NCBI GenBank assembly: GCA_033032175.1
Contig: CM065321.1
Span: forward strand, 11,492,501-11,556,500
DNA length: 64,000 nt
DNA from: Saturnia japonica
Lineage: Eukaryota > Arthropoda > Insecta > Lepidoptera > Saturniidae
Reading direction: 5' to 3'
Shown: positions 23,401 to 29,590 of the stretch, in pieces
Layout of the letters: each line of letters opens with the position of its first letter
Numbering within the stretch: the stretch's first letter is position 1
Program-made: the position numbers and the translations under genes
Notes under the pieces: generated by a model
What the model saw: the letters and a program-made list of their open reading frames with translations, nothing else
Database searches by the model: none
What the model was told of the DNA's origin: nothing

Positions 23401-23754
23401 CACCCATATTTATGTAGGTAGTAAACAAAAGACAAATCGATCATGATTTTCACGATTTGTATTTATAATGTTTGTATAAAATAATACTACCATATTAAAT
23501 ACACATAATCCTGTTTTAGCTTATTATATCACAAATTACTATATTATAATAATTAAACAATTATTTATACCCACAAATAATATAACGCATATTAGTTGTA
23601 AAGTTTTGCAAGATATTCTCTTCTCACCACACCGTTGGGTTAGCGGGGTCGCCAGTGCATGAACCAAAATATGCAATAAAGTATTTTCATCATCCATAAA
23701 TCTATGGTAGAACTTACTGTGAGGTTTCTTGGGCCCCGGGTCAGTTTCTACCAT
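2224..23754 (-). CDS. SV2-like MFS transporter (synaptic vesicle glycoprotein 2B-like), 10 coding exons
   Basis: Spliced CDS: join of 23718-23754, 20681-20740, 17957-18052, 14843-14976, 8716-8906, 7495-7643, 5611-6010, 4798-5060, 3433-3592 and 2224-2407 on the minus strand (1674 nt, 557 residues). All introns are GT-AG; phases in order are 1,1,1,0,2,1,2,1,2. The N-terminal 65 residues are polar. About 12 membrane helices follow (roughly 70-95, 110-130, 139-156, 162-185, 197-219, 238-257, 334-357, 413-431, 442-460, 467-488, 498-523, 530-548). MFS motif A is seen as GSVADSLGRKR (128-138) and again as GMDRLGRKF (433-441). PESPKFL (258-264) follows helix 6, and EVFPTNLRATG (490-500) precedes helix 11. 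The family moves small organic solutes across membranes; the substrate here is unknown. The loop between helices 7 and 8 is only about 50 residues, far shorter than in vertebrate SV2, so 'SV2-like' is safer than SV2. It could also be called an organic cation/carnitine-type transporter. Confidence 0.93.
2638..3300 (+). repeat. Interspersed repeat L, two tandem copies in the last intron
   Basis: Copy 1 starts at 2638 and copy 2 at 2955; both begin GTTAGTTATTGAGTTTT and share GGCGGGATCTTGA, TATGTAATATTGG, TTTTGCGTGATATAGTT and CACAAAAACTCC. Copy 2 continues through a 3' part (AATGGCAGTAATGGTCTTCA) that recurs at 60961-61040. The element class is unknown. Confidence 0.7.
3433..3592 (-). CDS. SV2-like gene exon 10 (residues 444-496, helices 9-10)
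   Basis: 160 nt, phase 1 in, phase 2 out; acceptor TAATTTACAG, donor GTAAGT. It encodes two hydrophobic helices and ends EVFPTNLR across the next junction, the conserved E...P...R motif before helix 11. Confidence 0.93.
3640..3962 (+). mobile_element. tRNA-derived SINE-1, near full length
   Basis: The head has a tRNA-like B box in GAGTTCGAATCCCTGC (about 3689-3704) and a weak A-box-like AGTGGTAACG upstream. The body and tail (GTGAGATAGGGGCC, GCTAAAACCTATAAAGATT) recur at 7350-7480, 12325-12745, 19060-19250, 49180-49460, 53345-53425, 54470-55030 and 58020-58170. SINEs of this kind are transcribed by RNA polymerase III and copied by a LINE. Confidence 0.7.
3991..4199 (+). mobile_element. Short Helitron-like element, family G
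   Basis: It starts TCTAATATTATAAATG, contains AACGGCTGAACGGATTTCGA and TTTGGCACACAGATAGTTTA, and ends GTTGCGGGTAGAAGCTAG followed by T. A diverged copy is at about 11785-11993. TC at the start and CTAG plus a T flank at the end fit non-autonomous Helitrons; the 3' hairpin is weak here. Confidence 0.5.
4483..4583 (+). mobile_element. Minimal LINE-tail retroposon, copy with 10-bp target-site duplication
   Basis: A 101-bp unit runs from CTCAAGTCCGGTGAAGCTG to AGTATAGTCAGTTCTT and an A tail of about 19. It is flanked by the exact duplication CAACCGTTGG (4473-4482 and 4584-4593). The unit matches the last part of the Jockey-type LINE 3' UTR at 31750-31838. Confidence 0.8.
4798..5060 (-). CDS. SV2-like gene exon 9 (residues 356-443, lumenal loop and helix 8)
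   Basis: 263 nt, phase 2 in, phase 1 out; acceptor TAATTCCAG, donor GTAATA. It begins GYYGLMMWFPEMFNR, carries a short polar loop with C386 and C404 (possible disulphide pair), then helix 8 and the second motif A, GMDRLGRKF. Confidence 0.93.
5085..5265 (+). repeat. Helitron-like repeat B, internal fragment in intron
   Basis: It shares CTGTTTGTTCC(A/G)GGTA, CTCCGAAACGGTTGGA, GATAGCTGATGTTAT and GGAGTAACTTAG with copies at 9285-9640, 15373-15588, 16816-17031, 21700-22010 and 57269-57781. Confidence 0.6.
5381..5398. repeat. (TA)n microsatellite
   Basis: A run of alternating T and A of about 17 bases in the intron between exons 8 and 9. Confidence 0.8.
5611..6010 (-). CDS. SV2-like gene exon 8 (residues 223-355, helix 6, central loop, helix 7)
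   Basis: 400 nt, phase 1 in, phase 2 out; acceptor TTTTTTCAG, donor GTGAGA. It encodes NSWRIFLLVMSLPSF, then LLPESPKFL, then a charged cytoplasmic loop of about 75 residues with many Lys/Glu, and the start of helix 7. It is the largest exon. Confidence 0.94.
6150..6310 (+). mobile_element. SINE-1, 5' part
   Basis: The head GATGGCTCGGTAATGACACG and B-box-like GTGAGTTCAAATCTCG are followed by GAGTCTGAGCTTTCGGTGAA, as in the full copy at 3640. The rest is missing. Confidence 0.6.
6311..7200. other. Intron sequence with no recognised feature
   Basis: AT-rich intron between exons 7 and 8, with no exon-like segment and no clear match to the other repeats of the window. Confidence 0.4.
7205..7300 (-). 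repeat. Interspersed repeat I, fragment
   Basis: The minus strand matches blocks of 40785-40990 and 58375-58545, such as GAAAAG(T/C)CGGCAAG and the TTATGAACGTCAAAACAC region. Class unknown. Confidence 0.45.
7350..7480 (+). mobile_element. SINE-1, 3' part next to a splice donor
   Basis: It carries GTGTTCCGGCAGCTGCACTT, CACATCAGGTAAGATTGTG and GCTAAAACCTATAAA, the 3' half of SINE-1. It ends 15-25 nt from the 5' splice site of exon 7 (minus strand). Confidence 0.65.
7495..7643 (-). CDS. SV2-like gene exon 7 (residues 173-222, helices 4-5)
   Basis: 149 nt, phase 2 in, phase 1 out; acceptor TTTTTACAG, donor GTAAGT. It encodes GGSGPVIWSYFAEFQPKKKR, where the family usually has a G-x-x-P...Y..EF pattern, then a hydrophobic helix. 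A SINE 3' end lies about 15-25 nt past the donor. Confidence 0.93.
7720..8150 (+). mobile_element. Harbinger/PIF-type element remnant with transposase N-terminal fragment
   Basis: The + strand frame 7833-8075 encodes KLFNYLRMSRSTFQQILDII, the typical start of Harbinger (PIF) nuclease-type transposases, where an F.YLRMS..TF..L...I pattern precedes the DDE domain. The frame ends before any catalytic residue. Short inverted arms ACGCATTAGAC (7722-7732) and GTCTAATGCGT (8136-8146) bracket it. It is a dead fragment or a non-autonomous derivative. A second motif, GGCTAGCA/TGCTAGCC (near 7747 and 8234), suggests the right end could lie further out. Confidence 0.55.
8716..8906 (-). CDS. SV2-like gene exon 6 (residues 110-172, helices 2-4)
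   Basis: 191 nt, phase 0 in, phase 2 out; acceptor TCTTACAG, donor GTAAGT. It begins GWLNSIIFIGMMVGAYAWGS and contains the MFS motif A (G128, D132, G135, R136, K137). Confidence 0.94.
8940..9060 (+). mobile_element. tRNA-derived SINE-2, 5' fragment
   Basis: It shares GCGACTGCTATGCTC, AGGTC(C/T)T, GGTTCGATTCC (a perfect B box at 8999-9009) and GAGCAAAGTGTTATGGGTTTT with the longer copy at 39080-39330. The B-box arm is duplicated in inverted form (ATCGAACCAGGTCCT at 8964-8978). Confidence 0.65.
9285..9640 (-). repeat. Helitron-like repeat B, diverged copy
   Basis: The minus strand holds CGGCTTATCTCCGAAAGGGT, GCTGATGTTATAAGGAGTAAG and, at the 3' side, AAATGGTTTACGCTGAGTT, in the same order as the full copy at 57269-57781. 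Confidence 0.6.
9650..9808 (+). mobile_element. Helitron-like family C, truncated copy
   Basis: It contains TATATAACTTCACGGTACGA, CAGCAGTAAC and GGAAGTGAGAAC, then GACACGAGTGAAACCGTCGT and the terminal ACACAGCTAG followed by T. The internal third is shortened. Confidence 0.6.
9810..10735. other. Intron sequence with no recognised feature
   Basis: Part of the 5.9 kb intron between exons 5 and 6. No coding exon or clear repeat was recognised. Confidence 0.4.
10740..10848 (-). mobile_element. Minimal LINE-tail retroposon, diverged copy
   Basis: The minus strand reads CCCAAGCCCGGTGAAGCTGT, AAAGCC, GGCTAAC and an A run (T run at 10741-10751). The 5' boundary falls at the same place as in other short copies. 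No clear duplication was found. Confidence 0.6.
11785..11993 (+). mobile_element. Helitron-like family G, copy 2
   Basis: TATAATATTATAAATGT, AAACGGCTGAATGGATTTGG, GGCACACAGATAGTTTATAA and GTTGCGGGCAGAAGTTACT match 3991-4199 in order. The terminal CTAG is changed. Confidence 0.55.
12005..12250 (+). mobile_element. Helitron-like family C, degraded copy
   Basis: It has GAACTACCAGTCAGATATGA, a TTTTATAGCCTGTTTATTGAG block, AGGCTAAACAGGTGCGTTGG and a 3' end with hairpin CACGG-GTGAAA-CCGTG (in ACACGGGTGAAACCGTGGGG) before AGTAG. The terminal CTAG is lost. Confidence 0.55.
12325..12745 (-). mobile_element. SINE-1, near full length, interrupted by a MITE
   Basis: The minus strand reads a tRNA-like head (GGTTCGAATCC, about 12690-12700) and a 3' end with the TCAGATGAGATTGTGG block. 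A 137-bp foldback (12388-12524) splits the body. Confidence 0.68.
12388..12524. mobile_element. Foldback MITE inside SINE-1
   Basis: The ends are CCACTAAAGCGGAGC and GCTCCGCTTAAGTGG; arms of about 55 bases share CCAATAGAATTG. No coding capacity. The target-site duplication could not be defined, so the superfamily is open. Confidence 0.65.
13350..13885. mobile_element. MITE with about 70-bp inverted ends (hAT-like?)
   Basis: The left end ATGGAGGGTAGAGGTAAGGA recurs inverted at the right end (to 13885); arms stay similar through AAGTGTCCA and CAGCAAATTA. TTAGTAG flanks both ends (13342-13348 and 13889-13895). A 7-8 bp duplication points to hAT or a similar superfamily. There is no transposase. 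Confidence 0.7.
14280..14640. other. Intron sequence with no recognised feature
   Basis: No exon or repeat was recognised. A faint SINE-1 tail follows at about 14645-14740. Confidence 0.35.
14843..14976 (-). CDS. SV2-like gene exon 5 (residues 65-109, helix 1)
   Basis: 134 nt, enters in phase 1 and leaves in phase 0; acceptor TTTTATAG, donor GTAAGT. It encodes GYGRFHYMLLAVCG, then FILPSAQCDLDLT, a strong signature of SV2-like transporters in which LPSA(E/Q)CDL follows helix 1. Confidence 0.92.
15373..15588 (+). repeat. Helitron-like repeat B, near-identical copy A
   Basis: 216 bp that match 16816-17031 with three substitutions seen by eye. It continues to about 15645 with the family's GAATCAATTCGGGCG block, which copy B lacks. 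Confidence 0.8.
15600..16730. other. Intron sequence, mostly unassigned
   Basis: After the end of repeat B (about 15645) there is AT-rich sequence with short open frames only. No exon was recognised. Confidence 0.4.
16760..17330 (+). repeat. Interspersed repeat M, interrupted by repeat B
   Basis: CAGACATCCAGCAAACAAA, GTTTTGG(A/C)GGA, GCAGTTG, a CGCTACAGCAATAG-like block and CCGAC(T/C)(G/A)(T/C)GTTTCCTC also occur in order at 41955-42230. The left and right parts here are separated by the 216-bp B copy. Confidence 0.6.
16816..17031 (+). repeat. Helitron-like repeat B, near-identical copy B
   Basis: Differs from 15373-15588 at three positions seen by eye. It sits inside repeat M, so it is younger than that element. 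Confidence 0.8.
17957..18052 (-). CDS. SV2-like gene exon 4 (residues 33-64)
   Basis: 96 nt, phase 1 in and out; acceptor TTTTTTCTCAG, donor GTAAGT. It is rich in Lys, Glu and Pro and ends FERAIELA, the usual run-up to the first helix in SV2-like proteins (an acidic helix before GYGRFHY). Confidence 0.83.
19060..19255 (+). mobile_element. SINE-1, 3' two thirds
   Basis: It carries AACACCAATAGGTGTGTTCC, GGCAGCTGCACTTG, CTTAAGATCAGGTAAGATTG and CAACGCTAAAA. The tRNA-like head is absent or too diverged. Confidence 0.65.
19286..19371. repeat. Short foldback (86 bp)
   Basis: The arm TTTATCTGAAATTTC...CTTCCGCC (19286-19315) is the near reverse complement of 19342-19371, with a 26-base loop. It could be a solo MITE or a structured RNA element. 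Confidence 0.6.
19912..19992 (-). mobile_element. LINE-tail fragment
   Basis: The minus strand reads GCCACGGTAAAGCTGTAAAA and GGCTAACAATGTAGTCAGTTC, the tail shared with the Jockey-type LINE. Confidence 0.55.
20485..20665 (+). repeat. Interspersed repeat K, copy 2, beside an exon
   Basis: See 1445-1605. This copy ends with CGCACTTTAATGAT about 16-20 nt from the donor of exon 3. Confidence 0.55.
20681..20740 (-). CDS. SV2-like gene exon 3 (residues 13-32)
   Basis: 60 nt, phase 1 in and out; acceptor TTTGTTACAG, donor GTTAGT. It encodes a polar segment of the cytoplasmic N terminus. It is short and weakly conserved, so it is the least certain coding exon with 17957-18052. Continuous frame with both neighbours is the main support. 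A copy of repeat K ends about 16-20 nt past its donor. Confidence 0.72.
21250..21450 (-). mobile_element. Jockey-type LINE tail, about 200 bp
   Basis: The minus strand runs from GCAACTACGGCAACAGCCCA through TGTTATGCTTTCACGGCTCA, AGCGCTCGCCCCCAAGCCAC and GGTGAAGCTGTAAAAGCTGT to TATAGTCAG. It extends further 5' than the minimal units. Confidence 0.65.
21700..22010 (+). repeat. Helitron-like repeat B copy
   Basis: It begins CTATACAATTAATAAAATTG, then TTTGTAATGTCAAAATAACA, GGTTTGTTCCGGGTGATCTC and AAACTGGTCATGG. The 3' end is missing. Confidence 0.65.
22441..22723. mobile_element. hAT-like MITE
   Basis: The ends TAGGGTTGCCAAC and GTTAGCAACCCTA are inverted. Flanks GGTACAGT (22433-22440) and GATACAGC (22724-22731) match at 6 of 8 bases, as an aged 8-bp duplication would. 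TIRs of the AGGGTTGCCA kind are common in insect hAT elements. Confidence 0.6.
22740..23700. other. Intron sequence with no recognised feature
   Basis: Very AT-rich part of the intron between exons 2 and 3. No exon or repeat was recognised. Confidence 0.4.
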
Positions 23755-23850
23755 CCTATGCGGGCAGGCGGCGATGTATGGCGGCGGTCAGGTGGACTCT
23801 TAAAACTCACTCAAAGTGTGATGGATTGTTTCCAACGGCGCTCGGCTCGT
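23718..23850 (-). other. SV2-like gene exon 2: end of 5' UTR and start codon
   Basis: A TTTGTTTCAG acceptor ends at 23851, and the donor GTAAGT begins at 23717. The coding part is 23754-23718, residues 1-12 plus one base (MVETDPGPKKPH). An in-frame TGA 36 nt before the ATG, with no ATG between them in that frame, supports this start. The acceptor before the UTR shows at least one more non-coding exon upstream. Confidence 0.82.
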
Positions 23851-24249
23851 CTGAAACAAAATAATAATCATATTATTTACTATTAAATGTACATAGATTT
23901 CTATTGTAAAGCAGCGAAGCAGCTGTGTTTCGGTCTCTCAATTGTGGATCGTAACACACATTGGCAAAAAATGCTTCATAATCTAGTAATCAACGCTTGC
24001 AGTCTATTAGAAGCAGACCTGGGGTAACTGATAAATTCCTTTTTTATAGTAACACGGCAAAATGGCGGTTCTGTCCCTGATGTTAAGCACAGTACAAGCC
24101 AAACACAACGGCTACCACCGAGAGATCATAATCTATCGACGGTTGCCGCTGTCATGCCTGTATAAATTTAACTGGATATGGACAGGTTGATCCCAAAACG
24201 CGACACGTAAAAGCGAGTCACTATGACTTTTCACCACATATATGGTAGA

Positions 24250-24475
24250 TTATTGAATAGCATGGCCAAATTTTGGCTACGCGACCTCATTGCAATCAAG
24301 GCGACAGCCCAAGCCGAGGCCCGGCCACTTAAGACACCCTTGCACGCATGTTGCACACGCTTTTGCGGCTGAGTGCCTTTAGCGCTCGCCCTCAAGCCAC
24401 GGTGAAGCCGTAAAAGCTGTCAGAGGCTCTAGTTTCTAGGGCCTTTAAAGCTAACAGTATAGACAGTGGATACGA
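24250..24475 (+). mobile_element. Jockey-type LINE tail, about 220 bp
   Basis: It runs GCGACAGCCCAAGCCGAGGC, CACGCATGTTGCACACGCTT, AGCGCTCGCCCTCAAGCCAC, GGTGAAGCCGTAAAAGCTGT and TAACAGTATAGACAG, parallel to 31660-31825. Confidence 0.65.
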
Positions 24476-24479
24476 ATTA

Positions 24480-27400
24480 AATCAACGTAACAGTAGGTAT
24501 GTCAAACACTTATTGTAATATAACTTCTTAGAAAAGTTATGTTACACATAATATTATTATAGAAATAATAAATCAACTAGTTAAAAATGTTAAGCAAACG
24601 TTTTATCTTTAAGATGTAAAACTATATTGAAGAGCACGTAGGAACGCACCTACATAAACAAATCGATACGAGCCAACGGAATTTTTCTAAATGTATTTTC
24701 TACAAATCACTAGTTATACTGTTAAGAGCTACTGTTAGTAATCGCAGCTAGATGCAGTCGGCCAAACTGAATATGTTTTGTATTGACGCCAAAGTTTGTC
24801 TGAGCAAGTGAGTTGGCACCTTGCGCAAGCATCACGTGTGTACTTCCCGGAGAAAAATCAAACATTATGCCGAGTCTGTAAAATGGTTCTAAATTCGGAA
24901 CATCAATAGAGTTTTTATAACCTTAACATTGAAATTATTACGAGGAACGTTGCTCGTAAAAATAAATGGAGATTTCGACTATGTTCCTGTTTTTACATTT
25001 TACCAGACACCCCTTACACTAGCTAATAAATTTTAAAAGTAAATACAGGATATAAATGTTTGTTTATTTATGTCACTGCCAAATCCTGTACTGATTGATA
25101 TTGTAAAATAAACTTTCGGTCAACCATATTTATAAATATGTAATTATAGAAATAAATTTTATTTAAAAAAGAAACGAAATTTTCCATCACATTTGACGCG
25201 ATTGAAATTATATTTGAAAACACAAGTGTTGATATTTGAATATATATAAAGGATTATTTTTAACCTTGGATGTAAACACTAAACAGCTCCTCTGTTTAAT
25301 AACTATGTGTATGTGCGGTTGTAGTGGCATCGTAGCCCCTAACTGGATCAAATAATTTTTTATTTGATAGGTCTCTTGATCGAGAGTATTCTTAGCTATG
25401 ATTTAAAAAATCTGTTCATTCGTTTGCTTTATTTTCTATTGATAAAGATATGTGAACAAATTTCACAGGTTTGATCGATTCAAAAGTTATCCTGTTATTT
25501 CAATAATATACCAAGAACGCCTTGACCGGACGCCAGAACGTCATCTAGAATCTGCATGTTACCCAATTCCTCACCAAATTACATTAGAGGTAACGTGTAT
25601 ATTAAAAGAATATTATTATTAATATTTATTTATTATACTAGCTCGCCAAAATAAATGTACAGATTGGTAAGTACGCTACAGTCCGCTAGCAACGGTGACC
25701 GTCGTCAGTGACACACATTTAATTAATGATAGATTGTTACCCAAAATAATATCGACAGAAGGGTCTTAAAAACAATTATTATCAGCATATAGCGTTACGC
25801 GTAGGTAATTAGAACTCCATTCGGCATACAATAATATGTGCAAATTAATCACGTCCAGCGGTTCCAGCCCAAAGTACTAAGTAGGTATAGAAATGTACAA
25901 TTAGCAGAGGTTGTTGATTTTATATTGTAGGCATCGTTTTAGTATGGATTTCTCGAAATTAAACTCCTAAGTGTGTGAAAATGAGCGCCATAGTTTCTAT
26001 TGGAAATAATATAATATTTATCGGTTCATACTTAACACTAAATATAATATAACATTATATGTTAATTTACAATTAAAAATAACTGTACAAATCTTATAGC
26101 TGTTTTGTTCCTTTATAGTTGTTGTTAATGTTTAAAAACTGGTTGTTAAATATCGTTTTTATTAATGATATGCCAATGAAAAGTAATTAATGATTTAAAC
26201 ACTGTAATTTTCGACACTGCAACGTGACTATACCCTTTTAAAACTGTGTGAAAGTAATTAAACTTGAATGTTCGATTTTATTGTATTTGACGCAATTACA
26301 TTATGACTTGGTAGTCGAATGTATTTTTAACTGAACTTATTTGTAGATAAACCAACAGATAATTGCGAAAGGTTGAGCTGAGCATAGCCATGGTTGAGGC
26401 ACTTACTCCTTTTCTCATGTAATCAAATTAATATATAATTTATAACTTTAATTTTGTTATTTTAATAATAAATAAATACATTTTGAACGATCTTGTTTAT
26501 AAACTGTGCGTTGTTTAAGATAATTCACGAAAAAAGTATGATATATTTTAAGCACAAGTTATGTTTGTTGACATAATTATGTTTAATAAAAATATTTTAA
26601 AAGATGAACCTAATTGTCGATCGAGAGTGCTTATAACAAATAAAAATATTTTATTTCTCTACTAAATTATTTATGTATACACAAGTGAATTTATAGTCAC
26701 TAGTCAGTTTTGTTATAGCACGCACTGATGATGAACCACGATAACAAAGGGCGGGAAGTAGCCGTCAGAGTCAGCGCGTCGTATCGTAAACTACCACTAA
26801 TGTACTACTACTAGCCTTAGCCAGTACAAATGCACCATTGAAGAGAAACACCACTTCCAAACAATTTAGTTGACGTTCCGGTTTTTCCATTGTTGTAAGT
26901 CTCCGTACGTTTTTGTCTGAGCACTAAGTGACTGCGGACGAGTTATTAAAGTAATTTGTAGTACAATTTAATTGGCTTATGTAGTTACTTTATTGAAACG
27001 TCAATGGCCAGGCATTCATTTAAAGTCGAAGGTTACAGGATTATTTCCCTTTGAAAGAAATATCAATACTTAAAAAGATTTTGCAGTTATTTTATCTAAT
27101 CTTTTTCTTTTTACACATGTTTCCCTCTCCCACTATATTAACTGTCATTTCCTTACTCACTTTTTTTCTACGCTTATAATTTCAAGCAATCAGCATACTT
27201 TCTTGGCACTTCCTCTACTTCTATATCGACCCACTTACATACTTTTGTTAGGTTCTTACTGTTCTGTTCTTCTTTACATACATACTTTACTAGTTATAAA
27301 TGTTTCCCTTCTCATGACACGCCCATACTATTTTGTACTGTAATACAACTAATATACATTGCAAAATTATTGAAGTAAAACTTCTTGCGCGCATGAGGGT

Positions 27401-27880
27401 AAAAATTTTACGGATGAAACGCGTCACGAAGATGTGAAACGTTTTGAGACAGAGAGGGAGAGAGCGATTGAGATCGATTGAGAGAGAGTGAGAAAGGGCG
27501 AACGTAGCATGAAGCACGTAGTCATGGAGACAATGTGTAAATAGTGAGTTAACTTTATAAATAAACTTTTTGTGATAAATTTGTAAATCGTCCTATACTA
27601 ACCAGTTGTTCAGAATAAGTAATATATTTGTTATCTTTCTGTTAATAAGTATACAATTTTTTATGTTAATTCGTTTGAAGGTTAGGAAGTTTTAATATTT
27701 ACAAATAACATGTGGCATTTTAATTTGCCGCTCGTCATTTAGGATAAAATATACTATTTTTATAAAATAAAAATATGTCATTGACTATATTTTAATTTAA
27801 AAAAAAAATGCATAATTTGTAATATAGTCTACAAATAAATAATAATCCAAACACACCAACTACAAATTCAGGAACTATAT
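24480..27880. other. Long intron stretch, mostly unassigned
   Basis: AT-rich sequence of the inferred first intron. The part 26700-26960 is less AT-rich and free of recognised repeats, so it could hold a regulatory element or an alternative leader exon. Nothing firmer was seen. Confidence 0.35.
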
Positions 27881-27882
27881 TA

Positions 27883-29590
27883 TCTATACATATAATAAAA
27901 ACGTAACTGATCGATGTCTGTACATAGAAGATATATGAAAAAAACTATTATTGGGGGTCTCTATAAACGCAGGAGAATCCAAAACAATGATTGTTAGAAT
28001 TTTTGTCTGTTTGTCTGTTTGCCAACTTTTGTGAGCGCTAATCTCAGAAACGGCATAACCGATTTGGAAACGGTTTTCACTAATATATTCTGGTAAGGTT
28101 CACTTAACATTTAGTGTTTGTTTTACTTCAATAAGTTCATTAATAAAAAAGTTATATCGATTTAAAAAATCACGTCGAATATTTTTTTGATATAAATGCT
28201 ATAAAATAGCTCTTCAGTTGAGTTGACTGAAATTTTAGTTATCTGTATATTATGGTTTATAAAACGATGATGATCGAAACCTTTCATAAATTTAAAAAAT
28301 GAAGAGTTTAATAAAATGATCTTTCCAATATAAGTTGACCTCAGATCTATATGATAAATCATATTAAAAGGGGGTCAGCATATGCTGGATATTGTCAGTT
28401 GAATATAGCTGCGCCGCTGCTAGGGATGGCAATTCATTTCGAAAAAGATTGATTCGAATCGAACTCTTATGAATCAATTCTCAAAAAAATCGATGTCTAA
28501 AAGATTGATCTCTCAAAAAAAATTTTTTTTTTTCGATTCACTTTCGCATTTGTACTAACAATATAACAATTCCTAAAATTGAAAATTAAAAGGGAACCAC
28601 AACAGTCGATCTTTTGTAATTTTTACCTTACTAAAGTATCAGTTGTTATAGAGAAACATAGAAAGAGCGAATTTATTACAGGTATATAGGGAAAGAGAAT
28701 TCATTTCAAATTTTTTTATTATAAACTGTTGTCGTTATTTTGCTGTTGGGTAATAATTTACCGTTAGTATTTTAATTAGTAAATGACACCATAGATGGTA
28801 AATGCCTGCATAATGAATTGAATAATCCATACCTACTAATTTTATATATTGGAAAGTAATTCTCTCTGTCCCGTCTTTTGCATTTTCAAGCCTAGACCGC
28901 TGAACCAATTTTGAACAACTTTGGTTGAGAAAGGTCATAGGCTACTTTTGGAAATAAAATTGGAAGGGGTGAAATGGGGGGTGAAAGTTCGTATAAAGAA
29001 TCAAATTTTGATATAGAGAAATGTAAGAATTTGGAGAAAGACTTTGGCTACCTTATGTGGTGAAAATAAAACTTTCATGGGTGAAATAGGGGGTGAAGGT
29101 TTGTACGAAGAACCCGTTAAACCATATTTAATGAATAGAGATATATTGGACCTAAGAGGCGAACATAGGGTACCGTATGGCGCAAAGATAAAACATGAAG
29201 GGGTCAAATAGGGGATGAAATTTTGTATGAAGAACCCACTATTTCTCAATTTAGGGATATGAAAATTCATATTTATGATTTTAGGAAGAAATAAAAGGGT
29301 TTCACGTTTTTGAAAAATGAATCGGCAGGGTGGTACAATAAGTGATGATTTACAATACCATACGCATAGAGTGATAAATCCATCTATGATTTTCTGTTGC
29401 TTTGTCGTGTTTAGAGATCAGTCTGTGTTTATGCAATAATATAGAGAGGTGGTAGGTATCGCGACCACCATACAAATAGCGATAAACCCAACTATGAGTT
29501 TCTTTTGGTTCATCGTGTTCAGAGATCAGTCGGTGTATATGCAATAATATAGTGGGGTGGTAGGGATCGCGACCACCATATCTACATCTA
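27883..29590 (+). repeat. 1.7 kb repeat J, first tandem copy
   Basis: It starts TCTATACATATAATAAAAACG and the next copy starts the same way at 29591. It has ATCTCAGAAACGGC, ACTAATATATT(C/T)TGGTAAGGTT and CCCACTATTTCT, and ends in two 108-110 bp subunits. Start and family style resemble the Helitron-like elements nearby, but no 3' hairpin was found. Confidence 0.65.
29359..29576. repeat. Two 108-110 bp tandem subunits
   Basis: Units at 29359-29468 and 29469-29576 share GAGATCAGTC, ATGCAATAATATAG, GGTGGTAGG and ATCGCGACCAC. Two further diverged units lie at 31845-31928 and 31929-31996. On the minus strand a frame of 156 codons (29820-29350) stays open across both units with a 36-residue period; I take this as chance or relic coding. 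Confidence 0.7.

Noticed and set aside
23539..23754. 71-codon frame read straight through from the SV2-like start codon
   Set aside because: A strong donor GTAAGT at 23717 follows residue 12 and the spliced frame fits the next exon; the read-through part has no similarity to the family.
26700..26960. Second promoter for the SV2-like gene
   Set aside because: The segment is less AT-rich and has a TCAGTG initiator-like motif, but no TATA and no convincing donor pairing with 23851.
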